Below are positions 25,952-35,289 of a stretch of DNA of 64,000 nucleotides, piece by piece. Each line of letters starts with the position of its first letter. The first letter of the stretch is position 1. The translations under genes were made by a program, and so were the position numbers. The notes beneath the pieces were generated by a model. It saw only the letters and a list, made by a program, of their open reading frames with translations. It had not been told where the DNA came from and made no database searches. This DNA is from Desulfobulbaceae bacterium (GTDB lineage: Bacteria; Desulfobacterota; Desulfobulbia; Desulfobulbales; Desulfobulbaceae). The DNA lies in contig JAMJFO010000010.1 in the NCBI GenBank assembly GCA_023544645.1, positions 1-64,000 on the forward strand, in the 5' to 3' direction.

Positions 25952-28900
25952 TCATCTGTCTATTTCATACATCAGGTCAGCGCCGCTCTGGGTGGGGCCG
26001 GTTTCCGTTTCCAGGAAAAAACCATGGCCAAGGATGTACCGGGTGTTAAAATTCCCCGACTCCTTGAGCAGGTTTTTGCCATAACTGATGTAGAGTCTCG
26101 GACTCAACCACGTTCCTATGACCAGCGCCAGATCATCGCCGGCCTTGCCGGATTCGATCTTGACATCGTCCACATGAAGGCCTTCCTTGATATCCTGAAA
26201 CGTTGATGCAACCGGGTCCATGCCGGCATCCGACGCAACGCTTCCCAGGAATCCTTCCTCCTTGGACGAGCCGACAAGAGAGGTGTTCAGCAGGAGCCGC
26301 CTGATGATTTCATCCTGCTCCATGGGCGGTGTCGAGTAAAAAGCTAGATCCGGTTCCCGTAAAAACCCGCTGACCTCGATGCCGGTTGTTACCCCGCTGG
26401 AAGTATTTTCCGCCCGAACCTCGATGCCGGGATTATCCAGAGGATTGCCGCTGTACAGTAATCGGCCCTTCACGATCTGCAGCTGCCGGCCGTACACGGT
26501 GAACGTCCCCTCACGCACCTCCAGATCTCCATCGCCGGTTGCGGTTTTGTGCGGCTGCTCCGAAATCTTCAACCGCCCTTCAATTTTTCCCCTCAGCCCG
26601 AAGGCGTTCACCCGGACATTCTCTCCTGCGGCAACGGTGATGCTTGCATGAAGCGGCCAGGCTGTCTCCTGTTCGCCATCCTGGCTGTCCACAAAAACTA
26701 TATCCCTGGACGGAGCTACGGCGCCGCTGATTTTCTGCGTTGAAATATAGGCCTCGGTTACCAGAATATCTCCCTGGATCATTCCCCGCTGTTTGGTGAC
26801 ATTCATCTGCAGATCAGGGGAGATTCGGATTTTCGCATCAGGCAAATTGACAATTTCAAATCCATCTCCCTTAATATCCAACACCAGGGGCGAGGCTTCC
26901 TCCCGGTCAAAAACATAATCTCCTTCAGCATGCATCGTACCCTCCCCGGAGGTTGCGTTTACCTCAAGGTGGACACCACGTTCCTTGCTGTTCATGTTCA
27001 TTTCGACATCTCTGATGGTAATCCCCAGGGCGGGAACAATCATTTTCCCCTGTCCGAGCCCGACAGTTCCCAGAAAATCCGGCCGCGCCAGCCTGCCCCT
27101 CAACTCCAGGCCTCCCTGCAGCGTGCCCGATGCTTCAACAGCCGGAAAAGTGAGAGCGTTCACAGGCTGCAAATCTCGAAGATCGACATCCACCCTTCCC
27201 TGGACCAGGGCAGTTTCAATGGCATAGGGAAAGATCCCGATTTCGGTTATTGCTGCTTTTGCAGTGATGGAGCTTCCATCCTGCAGGATACTGCTGATAT
27301 TTACTTCAGCATCGTTTCCATCAAGCACGGCATGGACTTCATTGCTCCGCCAGACGATCTCCCGATTATATTCCTCCGGAAAATCGAGGAGCAGCGAAAG
27401 CTCATCCGTTGACAGATCCAGGACTCCTCCGGTAATAACGCTTCCCTGACCCTGGAAATCCGCGCTCCCGGCCAGAAACCCGTCAAGTTCGCTGAACCTG
27501 TTCTGCATGCTTTCAAACAGGTCCACGGGCAGCGCGGTTATGTCCGCCGCGGCGCTCCAGTGTCCGGACTGTTCATATTTCCCCTCCACACAGACAAGAG
27601 CAGATTGTGCACCGGTCAGGCAGAAAGTATCAATATCGACCATACCGGCAGACAAAGCCACGGGAACAGAATGCTGCAATTGCCAGTCACCCATCTGCCC
27701 GGTCTCGATCGACCCGCTGCTGATATGTCCTCTCCAAGACCTCTCGGCGTATCCGCCGATGAATCCGAACATGAACGAGGAGGCAGCACTGTTCACCCGA
27801 GCTTCAAAGGAATGATCCCCGAGCATTCCGACGACATCCAGAGAAATGGTTTCGAGCAAAGTTCCGCCGACAGTAACCCCTGCCGCGGCCAATGAAGCGG
27901 TGAGCGAACCTTCCGGAGCCAGGGTGCCGGTACCGGATGCATGCACACTATCCACCCGCGTTTCTCCCTGGATTACGGTGTCTCCGGATATGTCGAACGT
28001 AAAGGCGGGCTGCTGCCTGGCGCCGGTTATCCGGGCCTCTGCCTCCATGCTGCCGGCAAGATCCGGCCATACTGTATTGAGGTCCGAAGCCTCGACTTCA
28101 AGAGAAAGGTCAACAGTATCTGCTATATATCCGGAAGCTCGCAAAACAGAATCAGAGCTCCGGACAACCAACGTATCAATGTCAATATCATTATCATCAA
28201 CCTTCACCTTCCCTTTGCCGTGTAAAGGAAATCCCCTTAATTCACCGTCGAGCCTGGCCAGATCAATAACGGCGGCCACACCCTTGTCGGTCTGTTGGCC
28301 GGAAGTGTATGCCTCAATTTCAAGATGACCCGGCCAGCGGGAATCATATATTACGGGATTAATGTTCCTGCCGACGACCTCGGCCTGCCAGGCCAGCCTG
28401 TCTTTCCATCCAAAGTAACCGTTAAGAGTCACGGACGAATCAGAACTCTGAATTATGAAGGAATCGGCAACAAGTTTATCACCTTCCACATGCATTTTCC
28501 CTCCGGCCTGCACAGGATATCCCTTTAATTCACCGGCCAGATCGACCAGATCAATAGCTGCGGTCAAGCCCTTGTCGGTCTGCCGGCCGGAAGCGTTAAC
28601 CTCCACATTAAGGAGGCCCGGCCAGCGGGAGTCATATACAGCGGGATCAATATTGCTGCCGACGAGTTTCCCCTGCCAGGCAAGCGTATCCTTCCAGCCG
28701 ACCTGACCATTGATATTGACAGCCATGTCCCCATGGTCCAAACGGGCGGCGGTTAATTCCAGACCGTCGGCATCACCGTGCAAATTCACCCCAATATGTA
28801 TATCACGATATTGATCAAATGAGGCCAGGGCTGCTGCATTCAGCGAATATGAGGAAAAGGTCCCCTCGCCCGAGGCCTGGAATTGGGTCAACATCAGCTC

Positions 28901-29719
28901 CGGCCACTCTGGGGAAAGTTCGGATACATTTATCGCATTGGCCCGCAGGCTCCCCTGCCAGCTCAGGTTGCCTGCGAGATCGGAAACAACACCTTTCGCG
29001 GTGGCCGCAAATGGTGTGACAATATTTGCTTCGTACGCGAGTTCATCAAGCGACCCATTCAGGACGCCTTTGCCGCTTACAATCGGGAGGCCGTCGTTAT
29101 TGAACGAATAATCGACATCCAGCCGGGCAGTATACACTTGGCCGGTTTGCAGCTGCCCACGAGCACCGATCCGGTACTGTTCGGCTGTAACAGCAAAATT
29201 TGCCACCCGGATCATGCTCCCTTTGCCGGAAAAATCTTCTGCAACAAGGGTGGACAGCTGAAATATTGGAGTGTCTTCCGATGTTTTCACCATAAGGGTG
29301 TCAACAGCTCCGTTTTCCATGGTTATGGCTAACGGCAGGACAAAAGGAGGAAAGGGAGTGTCTTCACTGCCGGGATCATCCGCTTCTCCGGCGGGAACTA
29401 CCAGGGAAACACCTTTTAACAGCAGGGACTCGATTGCCAGCTCCTTGCGCCACAGCGAAGCCGGATTCCAGGAGAGCTCGACGCGGTCTATGGAAACAAC
29501 ATCGGATCCATCCACATAATTGAATCCTTCAAGAACAAAGTGATCAACCAGGCGCCCCTGGACCGACTCAACCGAAAACTGCCCCGGCAGGAATCGGTCA
29601 GCCAGCCGGATAGCCATCTTCATCCCTTCCGTTGTTGCCAGAAGGATGCCAAGGCTTGCAGCAATACAAATCAGAGCGGATAGGATTAGCAGGCCGCCTG
29701 CAACAACCCATTTTTTCAC
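25952..29719 (-). CDS. tamB: Translocation and assembly module subunit TamB
   Basis: This 1255-residue inner-membrane-anchored periplasm-spanning protein has an N-terminal membrane anchor (VAGGLLILSALICIAASLGILLA), then AsmA/TamB-like sequence (LLATTEGMKMAIRLADRFLP, VQGRLVDHFVLEGF) and repeated beta-taco units. The conserved C-terminal TamB/DUF490 domain is about 900-1255 (FTVYGRQLQIVKGRLLYSGNPLDNPGIEVRA, DEIIRRLLLNTSLVGSSKEE and a final YILGHGFFLETETG). With TamA it supports outer-membrane protein or lipid transport. A 96-residue tandem duplication is visible around 28273-28850. It overlaps the tamA stop by 4 bp. Confidence 0.93.
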   Translation of the reverse strand: MKKWVVAGGLLILSALICIAASLGILLATTEGMKMAIRLADRFLPGQFSVESVQGRLVDHFVLEGFNYVDGSDVVSIDRVELSWNPASLWRKELAIESLLLKGVSLVVPAGEADDPGSEDTPFPPFVLPLAITMENGAVDTLMVKTSEDTPIFQLSTLVAEDFSGKGSMIRVANFAVTAEQYRIGARGQLQTGQVYTARLDVDYSFNNDGLPIVSGKGVLNGSLDELAYEANIVTPFAATAKGVVSDLAGNLSWQGSLRANAINVSELSPEWPELMLTQFQASGEGTFSSYSLNAAALASFDQYRDIHIGVNLHGDADGLELTAARLDHGDMAVNINGQVGWKDTLAWQGKLVGSNIDPAVYDSRWPGLLNVEVNASGRQTDKGLTAAIDLVDLAGELKGYPVQAGGKMHVEGDKLVADSFIIQSSDSSVTLNGYFGWKDRLAWQAEVVGRNINPVIYDSRWPGHLEIEAYTSGQQTDKGVAAVIDLARLDGELRGFPLHGKGKVKVDDNDIDIDTLVVRSSDSVLRASGYIADTVDLSLEVEASDLNTVWPDLAGSMEAEARITGARQQPAFTFDISGDTVIQGETRVDSVHASGTGTLAPEGSLTASLAAAGVTVGGTLLETISLDVVGMLGDHSFEARVNSAASSFMFGFIGGYAERSWRGHISSGSIETGQMGDWQLQHSVPVALSAGMVDIDTFCLTGAQSALVCVEGKYEQSGHWSAAADITALPVDLFESMQNRFSELDGFLAGSADFQGQGSVITGGVLDLSTDELSLLLDFPEEYNREIVWRSNEVHAVLDGNDAEVNISSILQDGSSITAKAAITEIGIFPYAIETALVQGRVDVDLRDLQPVNALTFPAVEASGTLQGGLELRGRLARPDFLGTVGLGQGKMIVPALGITIRDVEMNMNSKERGVHLEVNATSGEGTMHAEGDYVFDREEASPLVLDIKGDGFEIVNLPDAKIRISPDLQMNVTKQRGMIQGDILVTEAYISTQKISGAVAPSRDIVFVDSQDGEQETAWPLHASITVAAGENVRVNAFGLRGKIEGRLKISEQPHKTATGDGDLEVREGTFTVYGRQLQIVKGRLLYSGNPLDNPGIEVRAENTSSGVTTGIEVSGFLREPDLAFYSTPPMEQDEIIRRLLLNTSLVGSSKEEGFLGSVASDAGMDPVASTFQDIKEGLHVDDVKIESGKAGDDLALVIGTWLSPRLYISYGKNLLKESGNFNTRYILGHGFFLETETGPTQSGADLMYEIDR

Positions 29720-31464
29720 AGGTCGGCCCCCACATTAAAATGAATGCGCCAGGAAGTTTTGCCCTCACTGACCGCATTGGCAACATCCAGCCGCACCTGA
29801 CCAAATGGCGCGTTCCAGCGAATACCGACGCCGGCGCCGTTCTTCATGTTCAGGTCGGTAAGCGCGTTGGGCGCGTCACCACTGTCAAAAAAAAGGGCCC
29901 CGCTCCAATTGCCAAAGAGCTTCCTCTCCAGTTCAAGGCTGTAACTTACCAGATGTTTGGCGCCGACAATATTTCCCGCCGAATCAGCCGGCCCGATGGA
30001 TTTGTACGCAAAACCCCGGACGCTCTGGTCGCCGCCGGCATAAAAACGAAGTGAGGGGGGCAGATCCGAAACAGTGTCAACCAGGGTTCCACCGACCTGG
30101 GCCCTGCCGATAATCCTCCACTGCCGCCAAAAAGTAAATATACCTTTTGAATACAGGGATGCCTGGAGAAAAGTGACATCCGAGGCAATGTCCTCATTCG
30201 CACCGGTGACATTGAGTGTGGCTGAAATGCCCTTCCTTGTTTTCAACCGGTCATCAGCCACTCTCCAGGTTAAACTCATACCAGGTTTCAGCAAAGTGGC
30301 ATGTCCGGTTTCCAGGCCAATCTCGTAATCTTCATCCAGGAATTCCAGGTAAATGCTGTATTCGCCGTTTTCCGCTATATGATCATAGGAAATCGAAGTT
30401 CTCCACGCTTCGGTCTCGGTATTATCGTAATATTCCCTCAACCAATTCCCGAGCAGCGACAGCCGGTCCCTTCGCGGATCATTAACCGGGATCGTATACA
30501 CCATCCCATACTCACTTTTTCTCTCGGAAGGCTGGAGCCGCAGTTTAAACTGGTGACCATAGCGGTTAACCAGCCGATCAGTCCATTCCAGCGTTCCCCT
30601 GATCCCCGTATCAGTACCATAACCAATACCAAGTCCATATTTATGGCGATTTTTCGGAGTCAGGTCGATGAACACCGGTACTGCAGCCTCACCGGTTCCA
30701 GCGTCACCGGTCCGGACCTCGACCTGGCTGAAATAATCGGAATTGAGAAAGGACTGGCGCATCTGAACAATTTTCCTGGGCGAGAAAGGATCTCCCTCAG
30801 AGTAGGGGAGCATCCTCCGCAACAGTTTTTCGCTCAGGAAATCCGCCGCAAAGGTTGTTTCGCCGAAGAGATATCGCGGCCCGGTATCAAGGGTCAGAAA
30901 AATCCGTGCGGTTCGCTCCTGCCTGTCAACCTCTACAATACTCCTGCTGAAGGACGCGTCACGGTATCCTTCGGCAACAGCTGCTGACGACAATCCTGCC
31001 TTGCCTTTTTTATAGCGCTGATGGTCGAGAATGTCCCCCTGCTGCAAAGGGAAACTGGAGGCGGCATCGACAAGGGTCCGGTTATCCCTTCCTTCGCCTT
31101 CCAATTGGAGATCGCGCTCGACAACAGACACAGGGGGGCCCGGGACCACTGAAATCCGAACCTGCCAAAGGTTGCCGTCCCGGGTTATCGACTTATCGAC
31201 AACAGGCGAATAATAGCCGAAAGGTTCGAGTGCTGTGCGGATCTCCTCCTCGGACTTGCCGTAACTTCCCTGCACCATGCTTTCCGTTACTTCCTCACTG
31301 TTTTGCAGACGCATGAGGGAGAGTCGGGAAAGAACGTTTTCCAGAAGCGCTCCGTCGATACCGGAGACCGATACATCCACTACCCTGTTTTGCTGACCGG
31401 CGGCCGGGATGGCCGCGATCACCAGGACAAATACAAAAAAGGATAATAAATGCAGTTTTTTCAA
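29716..31464 (-). CDS. tamA: Translocation and assembly module subunit TamA (BamA superfamily)
   Basis: This 582-residue outer-membrane protein has a signal peptide (LHLLSFFVFVLVIAAIPAAG). Three POTRA-like domains (about 28-270) include VSGIDGALLENVLSRL, PVSVVERDLQLEGEG and GPRYLFGETTFAAD. The 16-stranded barrel shows the KYGLGIGYGTDTGIRGTLEW strand, the conserved GGDQSVRGFAYKSIGP (VRGF/Y loop) and terminal strand TSWRIHFNVGADL. tamB follows with a 4-bp overlap, the usual tamAB order. It starts just after the small sulfite reductase gene. Confidence 0.93.
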   Translation of the reverse strand: MKKLHLLSFFVFVLVIAAIPAAGQQNRVVDVSVSGIDGALLENVLSRLSLMRLQNSEEVTESMVQGSYGKSEEEIRTALEPFGYYSPVVDKSITRDGNLWQVRISVVPGPPVSVVERDLQLEGEGRDNRTLVDAASSFPLQQGDILDHQRYKKGKAGLSSAAVAEGYRDASFSRSIVEVDRQERTARIFLTLDTGPRYLFGETTFAADFLSEKLLRRMLPYSEGDPFSPRKIVQMRQSFLNSDYFSQVEVRTGDAGTGEAAVPVFIDLTPKNRHKYGLGIGYGTDTGIRGTLEWTDRLVNRYGHQFKLRLQPSERKSEYGMVYTIPVNDPRRDRLSLLGNWLREYYDNTETEAWRTSISYDHIAENGEYSIYLEFLDEDYEIGLETGHATLLKPGMSLTWRVADDRLKTRKGISATLNVTGANEDIASDVTFLQASLYSKGIFTFWRQWRIIGRAQVGGTLVDTVSDLPPSLRFYAGGDQSVRGFAYKSIGPADSAGNIVGAKHLVSYSLELERKLFGNWSGALFFDSGDAPNALTDLNMKNGAGVGIRWNAPFGQVRLDVANAVSEGKTSWRIHFNVGADL

Positions 31465-31471
31465 ACCAGGC

Positions 31472-32095
31472 CTATTCTACGGAAAAAGGAAAATCAGGTT
31501 CATCAAGCAACTTGAACATGCGCTGTTTTTTCAGGGTCCTGGCGGCGTGAAAATCAACAAGTTTACCCACTGCCTCGAGAACTTCATCCTCGCTTAACCC
31601 TGCTGCCACTTTCCTGCCGACTCTGGGCAGGGCGCCGCCCTTGCCGCCAACATACAGATCATAGCCCTTCCGGGTGGCGACAATGCCGATGTCGACCAGC
31701 CTGGACCCGGCACAGGATGCAGGACAACCGGAAATGGCGATCTTGTACTTGGGTTTGACCCCGGTCCGATCACCGAAACGGGCCAGGATTTTTTCACAAA
31801 GAGCAAAAGTATCCACCAATCCAAGATTGCAGTACGGCATGCCGACACAGGCCTTGGGCACAGGAAATTTTCCCGGTCCCTTGAGTTGCAGTCCAAGATC
31901 GAGAAGTTCCTGCTTAATCGTGTCCAAATTTTCCTCGGAAGCTCCCAGGAGCCTGAGGTTCTGTGCCATGGTTAAATAAAAGGTAAGATTGTACTTTACG
32001 GCAATGGCATTGATCGCCTCCATCACGGCGGGCTCAATCAACCCGCCGGCAAGAAGAACGGTTACGTGTTTGGAATATTCCGTGCTTTGAGTCAT
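31472..32095 (-). CDS. Small siroheme [4Fe-4S] sulfite reductase (low-spin assimilatory type)
   Basis: This 207-residue protein has one half-repeat of the nitrite/sulfite reductase fold. Residues 1-90 are the ferredoxin-like half (AINAIAVKYNLTFYLTMAQNLRLLG). The cofactor-binding part has C-X5-C (KACVGMPYCNLG) and C-X3-C (SGCPASCAG), the four Cys that hold the [4Fe-4S]-siroheme centre. Full sulfite reductases carry two such halves and are over 550 residues; the single-half form matches the small low-spin sulfite reductase known from Desulfovibrio vulgaris. Its physiological electron donor and role are uncertain. It lies 7 bp upstream of tamA. Confidence 0.82.
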   Translation of the reverse strand: MTQSTEYSKHVTVLLAGGLIEPAVMEAINAIAVKYNLTFYLTMAQNLRLLGASEENLDTIKQELLDLGLQLKGPGKFPVPKACVGMPYCNLGLVDTFALCEKILARFGDRTGVKPKYKIAISGCPASCAGSRLVDIGIVATRKGYDLYVGGKGGALPRVGRKVAAGLSEDEVLEAVGKLVDFHAARTLKKQRMFKLLDEPDFPFSVE

Positions 32096-32531
32096 GTCTG
32101 TTCCTGTTGAAAATTATCCTCGGGTTTAACAAAAAAAACAATTATATAGTGCCGCATTTGCATAAAACAACAACAACGGATCAGCGAGGCCGCTGACACA
32201 AGCAGCGGAGGATCCGCCCGGCATTCCTGTTTGACGGGATTATCATCCAGTCTGCCCAGGGTTTTGCCGCCTCCCCTCCCGGCAAAAAGATCTCGTCTGG
32301 TGAACGCAGGGAAAACAAAACAGACAAAATTAAAAAAATAACCAAGATACACCTTGAGTCAAGAAAGACAAAGGTGGAAAAGAAAAATGGCGTTGTCAAA
32401 CATGCAAAACGGTATATTATCGTTGCCGGCGACCGGTTGCGCGCCTGTTCCACATACCTGCCGTTCACAACTCCGGAGCAGTCCACCATGTTGCGATAAG
32501 GCTTTCCAGTCACCATGCAGAACTATTCCAA
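32096..32531. other. Divergent intergenic region
   Basis: About 435 bp separate the sulfite reductase gene (minus) from the sensor kinase (plus). I see no convincing gene. It contains one small hairpin (CCGCT...AGCGG near 32190-32210) and an A-rich stretch around 32320-32385. The only promoter-like signal is the one listed at 32532. Confidence 0.35.
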
Positions 32532-32559
32532 TTGACTTTTGTTGCGGCATTGATACACT
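32532..32559 (+). promoter_or_regulatory. Sigma-70-like promoter for the signalling cluster
   Basis: TTGACT (32532-32537) and TACACT (32554-32559) are separated by 16 bp, a fair sigma-70 match, and lie about 50 bp before the ATG of the first sensor gene. This is weak evidence from consensus only. Confidence 0.4.
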
Positions 32560-32609
32560 TAACACCATGTTATCATGTTATTTTCTCCCGCTCAACGAAA
32601 TACGACCCC

Positions 32610-33635
32610 ATGAAGATACTTCTATGCGAAACAACACCCCGGATAAACGGGGAATTTGAACAAGCTTTAGCGGAATCAGGTCACACTGTCGCGACAGTGG
32701 TTACAGCAGCCGATGATATTGTTCATGCTGTCTCCGTCACCCAACCTGAACTTGTCTTTGTTTCATTGAAGATGCTCGGGCAGTATTGTTTTGAAATAAT
32801 ACAGCGGATTCACCATGTCGCCCACGTGCCGGTGATAATCAAGACTGCCCGGAGAACCGATGCACTTTTGCGCCAGGCATCCGCATCAGGAGCCGGCTGG
32901 GTACTGGAAACGCCCGCTGATGCCGCAGCCATTGACCTGGCCATACGCATTGCCCTCCTCCGGCATCAGGACTTTCTTCAACTCCGGAAATTACGGGAAA
33001 GCACAGAAAGAGCTGTCAGGGAATTTTTGCACAGGATAAAAAACGACCTGGCAGTAATCGCCTCGCTCATGCATCTTCAGGCCGGCTGCAGCAGCCATCC
33101 GGAAACGGCCGGGGCCATCCTTGAGAGCGCTGACAGGGTAAGAGTTGTCGCGGCGCTGTATGATATTATCCGTTCGTCGGAATACAAAGACGCCCTTCGT
33201 CTCGATGATTACTTTGAGCTGTTGATCAGCAAACTGTGCCACGGAACAGCCCGGGAAAAGGGTTATTCGCTGGAGGTTTCCACGGAATACATCATTGCCG
33301 ACGGCATGACTTCGCTCAATTGCGGCCTCCTTGTTAATGAACTTGTCAGCAATGCCTTGAAATATGCCTCTCCGGACGATGAAAAAAATATCCTGATCCA
33401 GGTTACCGTTAAAAAAACAGCGGGCAACGGCTCCATTGAAATATGCGTCAACGACAATGGAGCAGGCCTGCCCCGGAATATTGAACCGGCCCGGGCAGCC
33501 ACCTTCGGCTTCCAGCTGATTTCCCTCCTGGTTGATCAACTGAAGGGAAATATGAAAATCTCCCGATCCGGAGGAACGGAATTCATCCTTACCTTCCCAA
33601 ATCCGCAATTAAATGATGTGATAGCGGAAAAGTGA
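32610..33635 (+). CDS. Sensor histidine kinase (HisKA_2) with a degenerate receiver
   Basis: This 341-residue soluble kinase has an N-terminal receiver-like domain (1-115) that lacks the phospho-acceptor: the Asp position reads FVSLKML and the Lys position ETPAD, so it cannot be a normal receiver. The phospho-acceptor His is His141 in EFLHRIKNDLAVIASLMHLQ, the HisKA_2 signature. HATPase_c follows (NCGLLVNELVSNALKYA N box, VNDNGAGLP G1 box). I chose ATG 32610 because MKILLCETT begins the fold; an upstream TTG is not supported. The next gene encodes a NarL-type regulator, its likely partner. Confidence 0.88.
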   Translation: MKILLCETTPRINGEFEQALAESGHTVATVVTAADDIVHAVSVTQPELVFVSLKMLGQYCFEIIQRIHHVAHVPVIIKTARRTDALLRQASASGAGWVLETPADAAAIDLAIRIALLRHQDFLQLRKLRESTERAVREFLHRIKNDLAVIASLMHLQAGCSSHPETAGAILESADRVRVVAALYDIIRSSEYKDALRLDDYFELLISKLCHGTAREKGYSLEVSTEYIIADGMTSLNCGLLVNELVSNALKYASPDDEKNILIQVTVKKTAGNGSIEICVNDNGAGLPRNIEPARAATFGFQLISLLVDQLKGNMKISRSGGTEFILTFPNPQLNDVIAEK

Positions 33636-33721
33636 CGGATCATGTATTATCTCGACTCAAATACAGCCCGCCGGCTGACCAATGAACTGCATTGCTGAAG
33701 GGCAGAACAGCCATACGTGCC

Positions 33722-34354
33722 ATGGGATATAAAATACTCATCGTTGATGATCATGTTCTGTTGCGCAAAGGCATCAGGAGCATCCTTGAAAATTCACCCT
33801 CCATCGAATTCGTTGCGGAAGCCGGTGACGGATTCGAGGCCATCGAAGCGGCCAGGGATCAGGAATTCGACCTGGTCCTTCTGGATATCTCCATGCCCAA
33901 TAAGGATGGAATCGATACGCTGAAACAGCTCAAATATGAATTTCCCCGGCTGAAGGTTCTGATGCTCTCGATGTATCCCGAGGAAAGCTATGCCATCCGG
34001 GCGCTCAGGGCAGGAGCATCCGGCTATCTGGAAAAAGACTGCCGGCCCGAACAGCTTGAACAGGCAATCAACGATGTCATCACCCTGGGCAAGTACATCT
34101 CGCCGACCATTGTTCTGGCCCTTGCCAATACCATAGACTCCACCTCCAAGGCGTCCTCCTACGATCTGCTATCCGACCGGGAAGTACAGGTCATGCGTCT
34201 TCTGGCATCGGCAAATACGGTCAGCGAAATAGCGGAGCAGCTGCACATCAGCGCCAAAACGGTGACCACGTACAAATCACGGATCCTGGAAAAACTGAAC
34301 CTCAAAAATACCGCCGAGCTCATCCGCTACGCCCTGGAAAAGAAGGTCTGTTAA
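33722..34354 (+). CDS. NarL/LuxR-type response regulator
   Basis: This 210-residue response regulator has a receiver with acidic pair DD (LIVDDHVLLRKGI), phospho-acceptor Asp55 (LVLLDISMPNKDG) and Lys (YLEKDC), followed by a LuxR-type HTH (LLSDREVQVMRLLASANTVSEIAEQLHISAKTVTTYKSRILEKLNL). It is the likely target of the adjacent HisKA_2 kinase. The start ATG 33722 fits the domain edge. A palindrome TGTAGGGA-TT-TCCCTACA lies 33 bp after the stop. Confidence 0.92.
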   Translation: MGYKILIVDDHVLLRKGIRSILENSPSIEFVAEAGDGFEAIEAARDQEFDLVLLDISMPNKDGIDTLKQLKYEFPRLKVLMLSMYPEESYAIRALRAGASGYLEKDCRPEQLEQAINDVITLGKYISPTIVLALANTIDSTSKASSYDLLSDREVQVMRLLASANTVSEIAEQLHISAKTVTTYKSRILEKLNLKNTAELIRYALEKKVC

Positions 34355-34368
34355 CCCGCATTTCTCAC
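34355..34368. repeat. Solo copy of the foldback-element end
   Basis: CCCGCATTTCTCAC directly after the stop codon of the NarL-type gene is identical over 14 bases to the end of the 176-bp foldback element at 11067. Only this end is present; no matching inverted arm is visible nearby. It may be a remnant or a coincidence. Confidence 0.35.
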
Positions 34369-34386
34369 CTCTTCCCGCATCCCCCA

Positions 34387-34404
34387 TGTAGGGATTTCCC
34401 TACA
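34387..34404. promoter_or_regulatory. Perfect palindrome, candidate operator
   Basis: TGTAGGGA (34387-34394) and TCCCTACA (34397-34404) are perfect inverted arms with a 2-bp centre. It lies 157 bp before the next gene of the cluster and just after a NarL/LuxR-type regulator gene. Symmetric sites of this size suit a dimeric regulator of that family. A second pair, AGTGG (34448-34452) and CCACT (34460-34464), follows. Which protein binds is unknown. Confidence 0.45.
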
Positions 34405-34560
34405 CACTGCAGGCGCAAGCTGTCAAAACAAACCCGTAATCCCCGATAGTGGAATTTTGCCACTTTGCTATGCTTGCTTCCAATGAAAGCATTTCACCCA
34501 TTGCACTCGTGCCGTGGATGGAATCAGCGGAATTGACAAGCAAATCTTCCCGGGGTCATC

Positions 34561-35289
34561 ATGTTTGCAGCAACACCAGAAAATATAAAGGCTGAAAAAA
34601 AGCTGCTCGCAGCGAAATATATTGCCGGATCATCGCTTGTGGACATCCTTTTCACCTGTGGAGGTTTCACCCTCCTGTCAATAGTGCTTTTCCCGGTGAC
34701 CGACCGCAAGACCCTGCTGATCTGGATGCTGATAAACGGCGGGGCGTTGCTTGTGCGATACATTACATTCCTGTCCTTCAGGAACTCGAAGAAGCATGCT
34801 CTTCGTGAACGAGCCGGAACATATCTTTTCCTTTTCTTCAGCACCATTATCCTTACCTCGCTGTTTTTCGGCTCTGCCGGATTATTTATCCTTCCGCTGG
34901 AAAATATCTTTCACCCCCTGCTCATCACGATCATCCTCTGGGGCACATCCATTCTGTCGGTGGACTCCACGGTTCCATCCTACTGGATCGCTGTTGCCCA
35001 CCCTCTTTGCATGGTTCTGCCGGTAACCACGGCTTCGCTTCTCAGCGCAAAAAATGACCATATATTCATAGGCGCCCTGGGGGTGGTCTTTCTCGGTGTT
35101 CATCTCCTGTTCTCCATGAAACTGAACAGGTTTTTTGCAAACAACCTCTGTCTTCAACTGGACAACACTGATCTTACCGCCGGGCTGATCCAGGAAGTAA
35201 AACACAGAATAGAGGTTGAAAATAAATACGCAGACATTACCAACACATCAATCAGAGAGAAGTGTTATGAACAAAAACAAGCACGATAA
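34561..35289 (+). CDS. Integral membrane sensor-like protein without output domain
   Basis: This 242-residue protein has six predicted membrane helices (for example LVDILFTCGGFTLLSIVLF, LLIWMLINGGALLVRYITFL, LFLFFSTIILTSLFFG, PLLITIILWGTSILSV, WIAVAHPLCMVLPVTTASL and IFIGALGVVFLGVHLLF). A helical tail follows (LQLDNTDLTAGLIQEVKHRIEVENKYADI) like the linker before a kinase or GGDEF domain. It looks like a MASE-type sensor module whose catalytic part is missing. No output domain follows in this frame. It overlaps the short frame at 35267 and may work with the hybrid kinase next to it. Confidence 0.7.
   Translation: MFAATPENIKAEKKLLAAKYIAGSSLVDILFTCGGFTLLSIVLFPVTDRKTLLIWMLINGGALLVRYITFLSFRNSKKHALRERAGTYLFLFFSTIILTSLFFGSAGLFILPLENIFHPLLITIILWGTSILSVDSTVPSYWIAVAHPLCMVLPVTTASLLSAKNDHIFIGALGVVFLGVHLLFSMKLNRFFANNLCLQLDNTDLTAGLIQEVKHRIEVENKYADITNTSIREKCYEQKQAR

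Noticed and set aside
32092-32352. 86-residue minus-strand frame upstream of the sulfite reductase
   Set aside because: Composition is unlike a protein (Cys/Phe runs), there is no ribosome-binding site, and it spans the hairpin in the divergent gap.
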